Shown in pieces: positions 31,192 through 38,960 of a DNA stretch of 64,000 bases. The stretch's first letter is position 1. Each line of letters starts with the position of its first letter. The notes under the pieces are model-generated. The model was given only the letters and a program-made list of their open reading frames with translations. It searched no databases and was not told the origin of the DNA. Source of the DNA: Pseudonocardia phyllosphaerae (GTDB taxonomy: Bacteria > Actinomycetota > Actinomycetes > Mycobacteriales > Pseudonocardiaceae). A program made the translations under genes and the position numbers. The DNA is taken from positions 1-64,000 of the forward strand of contig NZ_JBKGXS010000001.1 of NCBI RefSeq assembly GCF_046546475.1, in the 5' to 3' direction.

Positions 31192-31893
31192 ATGACCACG
31201 AGCTGGCGCCCACTCGAGCACGGACCAATCGTTCCCCAGGTGGAGACACGCCTCCGGGAGTGCGTCTCCACCGGTGCATGGGCCCCGGGCGAGAAGATCC
31301 CGAGCGAGTCGGCTCTTGCCGCCGAGATCGGCGTCGGCCGCTCGTCGGTACGCGAGGCCATACGCCTGCTCAGCAGCGACGGCCTGCTCGAAGTACGGCA
31401 CGGCTCCGGAACGTTCGTGGCCACCCCGGGATCCTCGACGGCGTCAGTGGCGCAGATGCTGCGCTGCGCCCGGCTGCTGGAGGTCTACGAGGTCCGTCGG
31501 TCACTGGAGGTCGAGGCGGCCCGCCTGGCAACGCGCCGCGCCGCGGCCGACGACCTCGTAGGGCTCCGCGAGCGGCTGGCCGACCGTGCGGCGCGCGTCG
31601 ATGATCCCGAGCAGTTCGTAGTGACCGATCTGGACTTCCATGAAGCGATCGTGCGTCTGTCCGGCAACGCCGTGCTGATCGATCTGTTCGCGTTCGCCCG
31701 GCCGATCATCCAGGCCGCACTGATCGACCGGATCGCGAACGACGGCCACCTGGCCGACGTGGACGACGCCCACGACGACCTCGTCACCGCCCTCGAGAAC
31801 CGCGACGAAGCCGCTGCGATCGCCGCGACCATCGCGAACCTGGAGACGACGATGCAGGAGCTGCAGGCAGAAGAGCGGCGGGCCCGACGGTGA
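31192..31893 (+). CDS. GntR/FadR-subfamily transcriptional regulator
   Basis: This 233-residue regulator has a winged helix at residues 15-80 (PSESALAAEIGVGRSSVREAIRLLSSDGLLEVRHGSGTFV). An FCD ligand domain lies at about 95-225, with the metal-binding DLDFHEAIVRLSGN. FCD regulators usually sense small carboxylates or sugar acids. Two identical palindromes, one in front of this gene and one in front of the TauE-like gene 1.6 kb downstream, are its probable operators. The ATG at 31192 is used; a GTG eight codons upstream is possible. The stop overlaps the next start (GTGA). Confidence 0.9.
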   Translation: MTTSWRPLEHGPIVPQVETRLRECVSTGAWAPGEKIPSESALAAEIGVGRSSVREAIRLLSSDGLLEVRHGSGTFVATPGSSTASVAQMLRCARLLEVYEVRRSLEVEAARLATRRAAADDLVGLRERLADRAARVDDPEQFVVTDLDFHEAIVRLSGNAVLIDLFAFARPIIQAALIDRIANDGHLADVDDAHDDLVTALENRDEAAAIAATIANLETTMQELQAEERRARR

Positions 31894-32717
31894 CGGCGAC
31901 ACCTGTGCTCGATCGCCTCATCCTCGATGCGCGCTCGGTCGACATCACCCGGTCCGGGAAGCAGCTGCTCGACGACGTCGACATGCAGGTGCGATCCGGC
32001 GAGCACTGGGCACTGCTCGGCGCCAATGGGGCCGGGAAGAGCACACTGCTCGCGCTTCTGGGGGCGCGAATGCACCCCACAAGAGGCCAGGTGCATGTCC
32101 TCGGCCACCGGCTGGGGCGCGTCGACATGCGTGAGCTCCGTGAGTACCTGGGGCACGTCGATCCCCGACACGAGGTGACGTCGCCGCTCCCGGTCCGGGA
32201 GGTGGTCCTGACCGGTCTGACGAACACTCCCGAACCCGTCCCGCGCCGTTCTCTCACCCGGGAACAGATCTGGCGCGCAGAGCATCTGATCGACATGCTC
32301 GGCATCGGAGCCATTGCCGACTCGCCCTGGCAGCTGCTGTCCCAGGGCGAGCGGACTCGCACTCTGATCGCCCGGGCGCTCATGCCGGCTCCCCGCCTCC
32401 TGCTGCTCGACGAGCCCGCGACCGGACTCGACCTCGCGGGCCGCGAACAGCTACTGAGCAGGCTCTGCCGGCTGGCCGCCGAGCACCCGGAGCTGGCGAG
32501 CGTCACCGTCACCCATCACCTGGAAGACCTTCCGCCGCACACCAGCCATGCTCTGCTCCTCCGCAATGGACAGAGGCTGCGGGCCGGCCCCGCTGACGAC
32601 GTCCTCACCACGCACAACGTGTCCCGGTGCTTCGACCACCCGGTGATCATCTCCAGGAAAGACGGACGATGGTCGGCGCGGAGCGCTCCTTCCGCGCCGA
32701 ACGCCAGCACCACCTGA
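31890..32717 (+). CDS. Lone ABC-transporter ATPase
   Basis: This 275-residue ATP-binding subunit has Walker A GANGAGKST (about residues 45-53), Q-loop region VDPRHEV, signature LLSQGERTRTLIARAL (about 149-164), Walker B LLLLDEPATGLDL (about 171-183) and switch His in VTVTHHLEDLP. It resembles YlmA/ModF/FepC-type ATPases. No permease or binding protein is encoded nearby, so it either works with a distant partner or has a non-transport role. It is translationally coupled to the FadR-type regulator through a GTGA overlap. Confidence 0.85.
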   Translation: MTATPVLDRLILDARSVDITRSGKQLLDDVDMQVRSGEHWALLGANGAGKSTLLALLGARMHPTRGQVHVLGHRLGRVDMRELREYLGHVDPRHEVTSPLPVREVVLTGLTNTPEPVPRRSLTREQIWRAEHLIDMLGIGAIADSPWQLLSQGERTRTLIARALMPAPRLLLLDEPATGLDLAGREQLLSRLCRLAAEHPELASVTVTHHLEDLPPHTSHALLLRNGQRLRAGPADDVLTTHNVSRCFDHPVIISRKDGRWSARSAPSAPNASTT

Positions 32718-32757
32718 GCTGAACCGGCATCCGGGTCCGCGCCCAGTCGGCCACCAA

Positions 32758-32774
32758 GTCATCAGACGTCTGAA
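32758..32774. promoter_or_regulatory. Operator copy 2, upstream of the TauE-like gene
   Basis: This 17-base sequence is identical to the one at 31139-31155 (GTCATCAGACGTCTGAA). It ends 15 bases before the GTG of the exporter gene, where binding would block transcription or its start. The spacing implies its own promoter in the 72-base gap. Confidence 0.75.
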
Positions 32775-32789
32775 CAGTAAGGAATCGTA

Positions 32790-33617
32790 GTGCCACAGCT
32801 CGACCGAACATCACAAGACATCGCCACCGGCAGTGCCGTCGCGATCGGCGCCACCGGCGGCCTCGTCGGAGGACTCCTCGGCGGCGGAAGCGGTGTCTTC
32901 TTCGTTCCTGCCCTCGACCATTTCGGTCGGCTGTCCCGGCCCGTGCTGCACGGCACCTCTACCGTGGCCAACATCGCCGTCTGTGCGATCGGCGCCCTCG
33001 TCTACTACCTCGCCGGGGGCGCCATCGACGTGGAGGTCGGAAGCGGTCTGATCGTCGGCGGCATCGTCGGCGGCTTCTTCGGCGCCGGAATCATCGCCCG
33101 CGTCCCCGACACGATCCTTCGGATCCTGTTCATCGCCATCGTTCTGCTGACCGCCCTCAAGCTCTACCTCGACGCCCTCGGCCTGAACCCACTCCACGAC
33201 GCGGCGGCGCTCTCCCCCGAGCTGCTGGCGGTCCCGTGGTTCGTCGTCGCCGTCACCGTTGTCGCCGGGATCCTCATCGGCGCCTGGGCGGCTGCACTCG
33301 GCCTCGGTGGCGGACTGCTCGCCGTACCGGCGCTGGTGCTGCTGTTCGGAGCCGACATCCACACCGCCGCCGGTACCTCGCTGCTGATGTTCGTGCCGAA
33401 CTCGATCGTCGGCGGGATCATGCATCTGCGCAAAGGCACCGCATCCCCACGGCTGGGGCGCCTGCTCAGCGTTGGCGCAGTCCCGGGCGCAGTGGCCGGA
33501 GCGCTGCTCGCGCTCGCCCTCGACGCGGTGGTGCTCGGCATCGTGTTCGGCACGTTCGCGCTGGCCATGGGCATCCGTGAGATCGCCCAGATGACCCGAC
33601 AGCGCGTCGGCGGCTGA
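32790..33617 (+). CDS. TauE/SafE-family membrane exporter
   Basis: This 275-residue protein has about eight helices in two related halves. Each half shows a Gly-rich entry (GATGGLVGGLLGGGSGVFFVPAL near residue 17; LIGAWAAALGLGGGLLAVPALVLLFGADIHTAAGTSL near 165), the hallmark of the sulfite/sulfonate exporter family. Members move sulfite, sulfoacetate or other organic anions out of the cell; the substrate here is not readable. The GTG follows AAGGAA. An operator identical to that of the FadR-type regulator marks it as part of the same regulon. Confidence 0.85.
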   Translation: MPQLDRTSQDIATGSAVAIGATGGLVGGLLGGGSGVFFVPALDHFGRLSRPVLHGTSTVANIAVCAIGALVYYLAGGAIDVEVGSGLIVGGIVGGFFGAGIIARVPDTILRILFIAIVLLTALKLYLDALGLNPLHDAAALSPELLAVPWFVVAVTVVAGILIGAWAAALGLGGGLLAVPALVLLFGADIHTAAGTSLLMFVPNSIVGGIMHLRKGTASPRLGRLLSVGAVPGAVAGALLALALDAVVLGIVFGTFALAMGIREIAQMTRQRVGG

Positions 33618-33631
33618 CCTGGGGCCGCTGG

Positions 33632-33664
33632 GTTCACGACGTGGCTGTGTTCACGACGTGGCTG
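33632..33664 (+). repeat. Tandem 16-base repeat behind the exporter gene
   Basis: GTTCACGACGTGGCTG occurs twice with a period of 17 (33632-33647 and 33649-33664), directly after the end of the FadR/ABC/TauE cassette. No third copy was seen at the left edge of the cassette. Confidence 0.7.
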
Positions 33665-33695
33665 GTACTCGTCGGCGCGGGAGCCGTCGCCCGGG

Positions 33696-34061
33696 TCAGG
33701 CGGTGCGGGGGCGGCCGGGGTCCACGGCCGCGACCCCGAGAGCCAGCACGACGAACGCGATCCCGGCGACGACGACGGGGACGTTCACCGCGACCGCTCC
33801 GGCGAGCAGCACGACCATGGCGAGCACGAGCAGGATCGAGGGCAGCCAGCTGCTCATCCGGGCCTGGTGGCGGTGCGTGGCCGAACCGGCGGACCTGCTC
33901 AGCTCACCGAACCGGCGGACCAGCCACGGGTCGCTCACCCGCAGGTTCAGCTCGATCTCGTGCAGATCCCGGACCTCGCGCTCGCTCAGCACCGCGTACA
34001 ACCCCTCGTCGTCGGGCCGGTGCTTCCTGCTGTGCACCGGCGCTCGGGCCTGGGGCGTCAT
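33696..34061 (-). CDS. DUF3040 two-TM protein
   Basis: This 121-residue protein has an amphipathic N-terminal part typical of DUF3040 (LSEREVRDLHEIELNLRVSDPWLVRRF, about 26-52) and two membrane helices (about 72-92 and 94-112). The family is small, actinobacterial and of unknown function. The promoter region at 34078-34083 (minus strand TAAACT) suggests a very short leader. It is convergent with the TauE-like gene. Confidence 0.8.
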   Translation of the reverse strand: MTPQARAPVHSRKHRPDDEGLYAVLSEREVRDLHEIELNLRVSDPWLVRRFGELSRSAGSATHRHQARMSSWLPSILLVLAMVVLLAGAVAVNVPVVVAGIAFVVLALGVAAVDPGRPRTA

Positions 34062-34153
34062 CGATCCGGGCGGGACCCGAGTTTACGTGACCGGATCGTG
34101 ATCTCCTCACCCGGACGAGCGGGATCACACCCCGCGGTGGGTGCGGGGCGGGA

Positions 34154-34705
34154 TCACCAGTGCGACACCCGGTCCCGGCGTGGTCCGGCGGGCACGCCGA
34201 GCCGGCCGCACAGCGCGGTCCAGCTGCGGGCCGCGTCCGGCGGGAGCGGCGGTGTCGTGCCGTGCCCGGTGCGCGGCAGCAGCCAGCGGATCCGCAGGTC
34301 GGGGTCGTCGGGATCGACCTGGGCGCGGCCCGGCCGCGACCGGCGCACCGCTGTGGCGGTCTCCACGACCGTCCGCTCCTCGAGCGCCTGCACTCCGACC
34401 AGGCAGCCGGGCGGCACGATCAGGCGATGCCCCTCGCCGGCGTCGAGGACCTGGACCGCGAGCCGGCCGAAGGTCTCCGCGGCCGGGCGCGCGTCGACGA
34501 CCACGGCGTAGCCTGCCCCGGCGACGACGTCGAGCAGCAGGCCACCGCGCGGAACCAGGTGCAGGCCGAGCACCGCTCCGGCGGACAGCCGGCGCCGGCG
34601 GCGGAACCGCAGGTCGTCGTAGGCACGCAGATCCGGAGCGTCCGGGCCGGGCGCTCCGGGATCGAGCAGCAGCGCTCCCGGGACGACGGTTCCCCGTACC
34701 CGCAT
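34154..34705 (-). CDS. RmlC-like cupin (degenerate dTDP-sugar 3,5-epimerase family)
   Basis: This 183-residue protein follows the plan of dTDP-4-dehydrorhamnose 3,5-epimerase: GAVLGLHLVPRGGLLLDVVAGAGYAVVVDARPAAETFGRLAVQVLD and HRLIVPPGCLVGVQALEERTVV align with the RGLHxQ..KLVRVVxGxVxDVxVDLRxxSPTFG and LxIPPGFAHGFxVLxE segments. The His of the GLH motif is kept, but the Lys of the KL pair is replaced by Leu, and the conserved HG of the PPG loop reads VG. It is therefore either a diverged epimerase or a binding protein. It is divergent from a sugar C-methyltransferase-like gene. The ATG is behind GGAGGG. Confidence 0.6.
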   Translation of the reverse strand: MRVRGTVVPGALLLDPGAPGPDAPDLRAYDDLRFRRRRRLSAGAVLGLHLVPRGGLLLDVVAGAGYAVVVDARPAAETFGRLAVQVLDAGEGHRLIVPPGCLVGVQALEERTVVETATAVRRSRPGRAQVDPDDPDLRIRWLLPRTGHGTTPPLPPDAARSWTALCGRLGVPAGPRRDRVSHW

Positions 34706-34941
34706 GCCTGCCCCTCCCTCCTGATGCCCGGCGAGCGGCACGCGGTGCGTGCGACCCGTCGCCCGTCTCAACGAGCCGGTCGGACGGCGGTGACGCACAG
34801 CAAGATCACCATAGGCCGAACGGGTGTTGATCGTGACGGGGTGAAACCCCGCGCGGTCCCGGCCGTCTCTACGATCGGAAGGGAAGACGGTGACCGGGGA
34901 GTGCCCGCGTCGCCGGACGACGACCGGAACGGAGTGGCCCG

Positions 34942-36105
34942 ATGGCCGAGGAGCCGCTGCGCGACACCGAGATGCGGTGCCGCAGCTGTGCGTCCACCGA
35001 CGGCGTGACCGTCCTCGACCTGGGTGAGCAGGCACCGTGGGACCGGATGCCGCTGCAGGGCACCCCGCTGCCGGACGCCACCTTCCCGCTCCGGATGTGG
35101 CTCTGCGCGGCCTGCGGCCTCGCCCAGCTCGAGGTCGACGCCGACGTCGAGGAGGAGCTCGTCGCCGTCGAGCTGCGGGCGATGGCCGAGCAGAACGACA
35201 GCTCGGTCGCACGGCTCGCCGCGGACGGCATCGTCCGCCCGGGCGGAAGCCTCGTCGAGTACGGCAGCCCGCACGGCGACACCTGGCTGGCCCGCGTCGC
35301 GGCCCGCGGGATGGAGGCGCTCCCGGCCGAGGGCGTCGCGCCGGGGACCGCCGACGTCGTCGCGGACCTCTACGGCCTGCTGCACGCCCCCGACCAGGAG
35401 AGCGCGCTGCGCGACCGGGCCGCGATGCTCGCCCCCGGCGGCACGCTGGCGCTGCAGCTGCTGCCGCTGGAGACCCTGCTGCGTGAGAGCCAGTGGTACG
35501 ACCTGCGGCACGGCCACTACGCCTACTGGTCGATCCCCGCGCTGGAGACGGCGCTGCGCCGCTACGGCCTGGGCGTGCACCGCGTGCACTGGTTCCCGCT
35601 CTCGGGCGGGACGGTGCTGGTCGTCGCGAACGCCGACCCGGAGCCCGACGAGCAGGCGCTGGCCTGGATCCGCGACGACGCCGGTCTCGGCGTCACCGAC
35701 CCGGCGTCGCTGCACCGGCTGCAGGTCGCGGCCGACGACATCGCCCGTCTCGGCAACTGGCTGGTCGCCGAGCGCGCCGCAGGCCGGACCGTCGCCGCCT
35801 ACGGAGCCGCGTCCCGCTCGGTGCCGCTGGTCTGCCACGCGCAGCTGAGCGCGGAGCTGCTCACCGCCGTCGGTGACGCGTCGCCGGCCAAGCAGGGACA
35901 CCGGATGCCGGGCACCGACATCCCGATCGTCACGCCCGACGAGCTGGTGGCGCTGGAACCGGACCGGGTCGTGCTGTTCCTGGAGTCCCTGGCCGACGAG
36001 GTCCGCGACCAGCTGCCGCAGATCGAGGAGTCCGGCGGGCGCTGGGTGATCCCGGTCGCGGGCACCGAGCCGGTGCGCGAGCTGCCGGTACGCGTCGGGG
36101 CCTGA
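34942..36105 (+). CDS. Sugar C-methyltransferase-like protein
   Basis: This 387-residue protein has the three-part layout of TylC3/NovU-type enzymes. An N-terminal zinc-binding domain (CRSC near residue 14, CAACG near 57) is followed by a central SAM-fold domain (about 90-230) and a C-terminal domain with LGNWLVAERAAGRTVAAYGAASRSVPLVCHAQL, the family tail. The SAM loop reads VEYGSPHG where VEIGSNDG is typical, and the catalytic YHEH motif reads RHGH (YDLRHGHYAYW). Activity is therefore uncertain. It is divergent from the RmlC-like gene, which suggests a shared deoxysugar role. Confidence 0.7.
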   Translation: MAEEPLRDTEMRCRSCASTDGVTVLDLGEQAPWDRMPLQGTPLPDATFPLRMWLCAACGLAQLEVDADVEEELVAVELRAMAEQNDSSVARLAADGIVRPGGSLVEYGSPHGDTWLARVAARGMEALPAEGVAPGTADVVADLYGLLHAPDQESALRDRAAMLAPGGTLALQLLPLETLLRESQWYDLRHGHYAYWSIPALETALRRYGLGVHRVHWFPLSGGTVLVVANADPEPDEQALAWIRDDAGLGVTDPASLHRLQVAADDIARLGNWLVAERAAGRTVAAYGAASRSVPLVCHAQLSAELLTAVGDASPAKQGHRMPGTDIPIVTPDELVALEPDRVVLFLESLADEVRDQLPQIEESGGRWVIPVAGTEPVRELPVRVGA

Positions 36106-36118
36106 GCCCGGCCCGCGG

Positions 36119-37693
36119 TCAGGCCGCGTCGCGGGCGGCCTGCCTGCCCGTCTTCCCGGACGACGGCGCGGTCCCGGCCTCCCGCTCGGCGGTCCGGGTG
36201 ATGTTGCGGACCATCCCGCCGAACACGATCCCGTGGAACGGCGCCACAGCCCACCAGTAGAGGTAGCCGGGCAGCCCGTGCGGGATGAACACGGCGCGCT
36301 GGTGGTACAGCGAGCCGGTGCCCTCGGGCCGCACTCCCATCTCCAGCCAGGCCCGGCCGGGCACCTTCATCTCCGCGCGCAGCCGCAGCAGCCCGGTCTC
36401 GCCGTCGGCGGCGGTGGGCTCGTCGATCCGCTCCACCCGCCACCAGTCCAGCGCGTCGCCGGTGTGCAGGTCGTCGGGGTCGCGGCGGCCGCGGGACAGC
36501 CCCACCCCGCCGACGAGCCGGTCCATCCAGCCGCGCACCGACCAGGCCAGCGGGAACGAGTACCAGCCGTGCTCGCCGCCGATCCCCTTCACCACCACCC
36601 ACAGGTCCTCCGGTGGCGCGGTGCAGGCCTGCTCGCGCTCGTCGAGATAGACGCTGCCGCCTGCCCACTCGGGGTCACTGGGCAGCGGGTCGGAGGGCAC
36701 GTCCTCGACGTCGGCCCCGGACCAGCGGGTCTCCACCGCGCCCTCGGTGACCCGGGCCAGCGCCAGCTCGACGGCGTGGTCGTAGCCGATGAGCCCGCCG
36801 GGCGGGTCGGGGACGTAGGTCTTGATGTCGTCCTCGGTGCACACCACCTCGTGCACCAGCGACTCGATCAGCGGGGTCGCGATCGATCCCGGCACCGGGG
36901 TGACGACGTTGATCCAGTGTGCGGACAGCGACGGGGACAGCACCGGCACCGGCAGCACCCGGCGCCGCTTCAGCCCGGCCACCGCGGCGTAGCGCTGCAT
37001 CATCTCCAGGTAGGTGAGCACCTCCGGGCCGCCGATGTCGAAGGTCCGGTTGACCTCCGGCGGCAGCTCCGCGGCCCGGATCAGGTAGCGCAGCACGTCG
37101 CGCACGGCGATCGGCTGGATCTTGTTGTGCACCCAGCGCGGGGTCACCATGACCGGGAGTCGCTCGGTGAGGTGGCGCAGCATCTCGAAGCTCGCCGAGC
37201 CGGAACCGAGGATCACCGCGGCCTGCAGCACGGCCGTCGGGACGCCCGAGCGGAGCAGCGTCTCGCCGACCTCGGCGCGGGACGCGAGGTGCGCGGACAG
37301 GTCGGCCGGGTCGTCGTCGGGGTGCAGGCCGCCGAGGTAGATGATCCGCTTCACCCCGGCCTCGCGGGCGGCCTCGGCCATGATCAGTGCCGCGCGCCGG
37401 TCGGTGGCGGCGAACCCGGCCTCGGACAGTGAGTGGACCAGGAAGTAGACGACGTCGACGTCGGCGCAGGCCGCGCGCACGCTGTCCGGGTCGAGCAGGT
37501 CGCCCTGGACGATCTCGGCGTCGGCGGCCCACGGAACGTCGCGGAGCTTGTCCGGGTTCCGGACGAGGCAGCGGACCTCGACCGGGCCGCCGTCGGGGTC
37601 GGGGACGAGGTCGGGTTCGGGGCCGCGACCCAGCAGCCGGGGCGCGAGGCGCCCGCCGATGTAGCCGGTCGCTCCGGTGACGAGGTAGCGCAC
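36119..37693 (-). CDS. Two-domain protein: atypical SDR plus DUF2867
   Basis: This is a 524-residue protein. The N-terminal NAD(P)-binding domain (1-290) begins with MRYLVTGATGYIGGRLAPRLL and has the atypical-SDR pattern (VYFLVHSL; IIYLGGLHPD; PRWVHNKIQPIAVRDVLRYL). The C-terminal part (about 345-505) is DUF2867, seen in WGWYSFP-like HGWYSFPLAWSVRGWMDRLVGG and the hydrophobic LPGYLYWWAVAPFHGIVFGGM. This fusion is widespread in actinobacteria; its reaction is not known to me. The start is set at the GTG of VRYLVTG. Confidence 0.85.
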   Translation of the reverse strand: MRYLVTGATGYIGGRLAPRLLGRGPEPDLVPDPDGGPVEVRCLVRNPDKLRDVPWAADAEIVQGDLLDPDSVRAACADVDVVYFLVHSLSEAGFAATDRRAALIMAEAAREAGVKRIIYLGGLHPDDDPADLSAHLASRAEVGETLLRSGVPTAVLQAAVILGSGSASFEMLRHLTERLPVMVTPRWVHNKIQPIAVRDVLRYLIRAAELPPEVNRTFDIGGPEVLTYLEMMQRYAAVAGLKRRRVLPVPVLSPSLSAHWINVVTPVPGSIATPLIESLVHEVVCTEDDIKTYVPDPPGGLIGYDHAVELALARVTEGAVETRWSGADVEDVPSDPLPSDPEWAGGSVYLDEREQACTAPPEDLWVVVKGIGGEHGWYSFPLAWSVRGWMDRLVGGVGLSRGRRDPDDLHTGDALDWWRVERIDEPTAADGETGLLRLRAEMKVPGRAWLEMGVRPEGTGSLYHQRAVFIPHGLPGYLYWWAVAPFHGIVFGGMVRNITRTAEREAGTAPSSGKTGRQAARDAA

Positions 37694-38268
37694 GGCCGCG
37701 ATCGTGCCACCGGACGGCGCGTCCCGCCGGGTTCGTGCACCCCGCCGGGTCCGTGCACCGGCCCTGCGTACCCGGTGCGTACCGGCCGCGCGACGCCTGG
37801 CCCGGTCGGCGCAGCGGGCCGCGCGGGTGGAGCAGTCAGCGGGGCATGCGGTGACGGAGCGTCGAACTACACCCGTGTAGTCGACACCGTGTCCGGTCTC
37901 TGCGGCCGGACGGGTGCTGCGGTGGTGACCCGGCGCCACGACCCCCCTTCCGACCAGCCGATCCACGGCGGTAGTCGTGTGCGACCTCACGACGCCCGGG
38001 AGTTCTCGTCGGGACGACCGTTACCCACTGCTCCACCCGGGGCGCGAACGGGCACGAACAGTGGCCGTTCCCGCGCCTGTCCAGCACGACACGCCACCCC
38101 GCAGGGTGAATCGTGCGCGAACGCTGTAGTGGTTGCCGCGAGCCCGTTTCCCACCTCCGAGACACCCCGTTGACCAGAACGAGTGGGCCGAACAGAGCAG
38201 TCCCGGGTACGCGGACGGGGTAGCTCGGCACCCACGACCGGAGATCAGGGCAGCAGGAGGTAGCGCGG
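37694..38268. other. 575-bp gap with a palindromic operator-like site
   Basis: There is no convincing gene on either strand. ACTACAC-CC-GTGTAGT (37866-37881) is an inverted repeat of the kind bound by TetR/GntR-type regulators. The right end carries the AGGAGGT site (38255-38261) of the next gene. The rest shows mixed composition without clear codon bias. Confidence 0.45.
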
Positions 38269-38583
38269 GTGTACGAGTTCGACAACGGCCTCGAGGCATC
38301 GGTCCGGCGGCGGCGCGAGCAGGGCTCCGCGGGCGACGGCTGGCCGTTCCCCGGCCGGCACGCGTCGCAGGACGAGATCCGCGACGAGACCCCGATCTTC
38401 CACGCGCTGACCATCGGCGGCTGGCGCGCGCGCCAGGCCACCGCGGGCGTGGGCTCCTCGGGCGCCGGCGTGCGGCGCGTGCACCGCGGCACCACCCGTC
38501 CGGTCGCGCCCCGGGGGGTGCCGGCCGTGCGCCGTCCGGCCGAGGGGGACGGCGGCGGCCGGCACCGGCTGAACGCGGCCTGA
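38269..38583 (+). CDS. Small hypothetical protein
   Basis: This 104-residue, mostly polar protein has no membrane segment or known motif. It is Arg/Gly-rich toward the end (RRVHRGTTRPVAPRGVPAVRRPAEG), with a possible ordered stretch near residues 25-60 (WPFPGRHASQDEIRDETPIFHALTIGGWRARQA). I do not recognise it. Support comes from a perfect AGGAGG seven to eight bases before the GTG and from normal third-position GC bias. It stands alone between long non-coding gaps. Confidence 0.6.
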   Translation: MYEFDNGLEASVRRRREQGSAGDGWPFPGRHASQDEIRDETPIFHALTIGGWRARQATAGVGSSGAGVRRVHRGTTRPVAPRGVPAVRRPAEGDGGGRHRLNAA

Positions 38584-38960
38584 GCGGTACGCGGCGCCCG
38601 TCCCGGAGCCGGACGGGAGACGATCACCCGCGGCGACCTCGGGGTCCCGCGGGACGGGGACGGCCGGGCTCGGGGGAGCCGGGGCCGTCGGCACGCAGGG
38701 CGAGGGCCGGATGCCGGGCGGAGGGAGCCGCTCGGACCCGGCCCTCGCACGCGTGTGCCCGGCACTCCTGTGTGCGGTACCGGAACGGGCCGCACCGTCC
38801 GGAACCGTGGGGAGCGCGGTTCCGCGGCGGCGGGCGGGCGCCGGACGTCATCGGCCGGTACCCGAGTGGCGCAACATGATCGCCACGGAGTGTGACGGTA
38901 GTGGCAGTGCGGCCGCGTCACAAGAGGGTGCACGGCCCCGTGCGGGTCTACGCTCCACCG
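38584..38960. other. 377-bp gap with three hairpins
   Basis: Three perfect stems occur in series: 7 bp (38597-38603/38611-38617), 11 bp with a 27-base loop (38700-38710/38738-38748) and 8 bp (38800-38807/38817-38824). The first, 13 bases past the small gene, is a likely terminator. TACGCT (38949-38954) lies six bases before the next ATG. No gene is seen. Confidence 0.5.
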
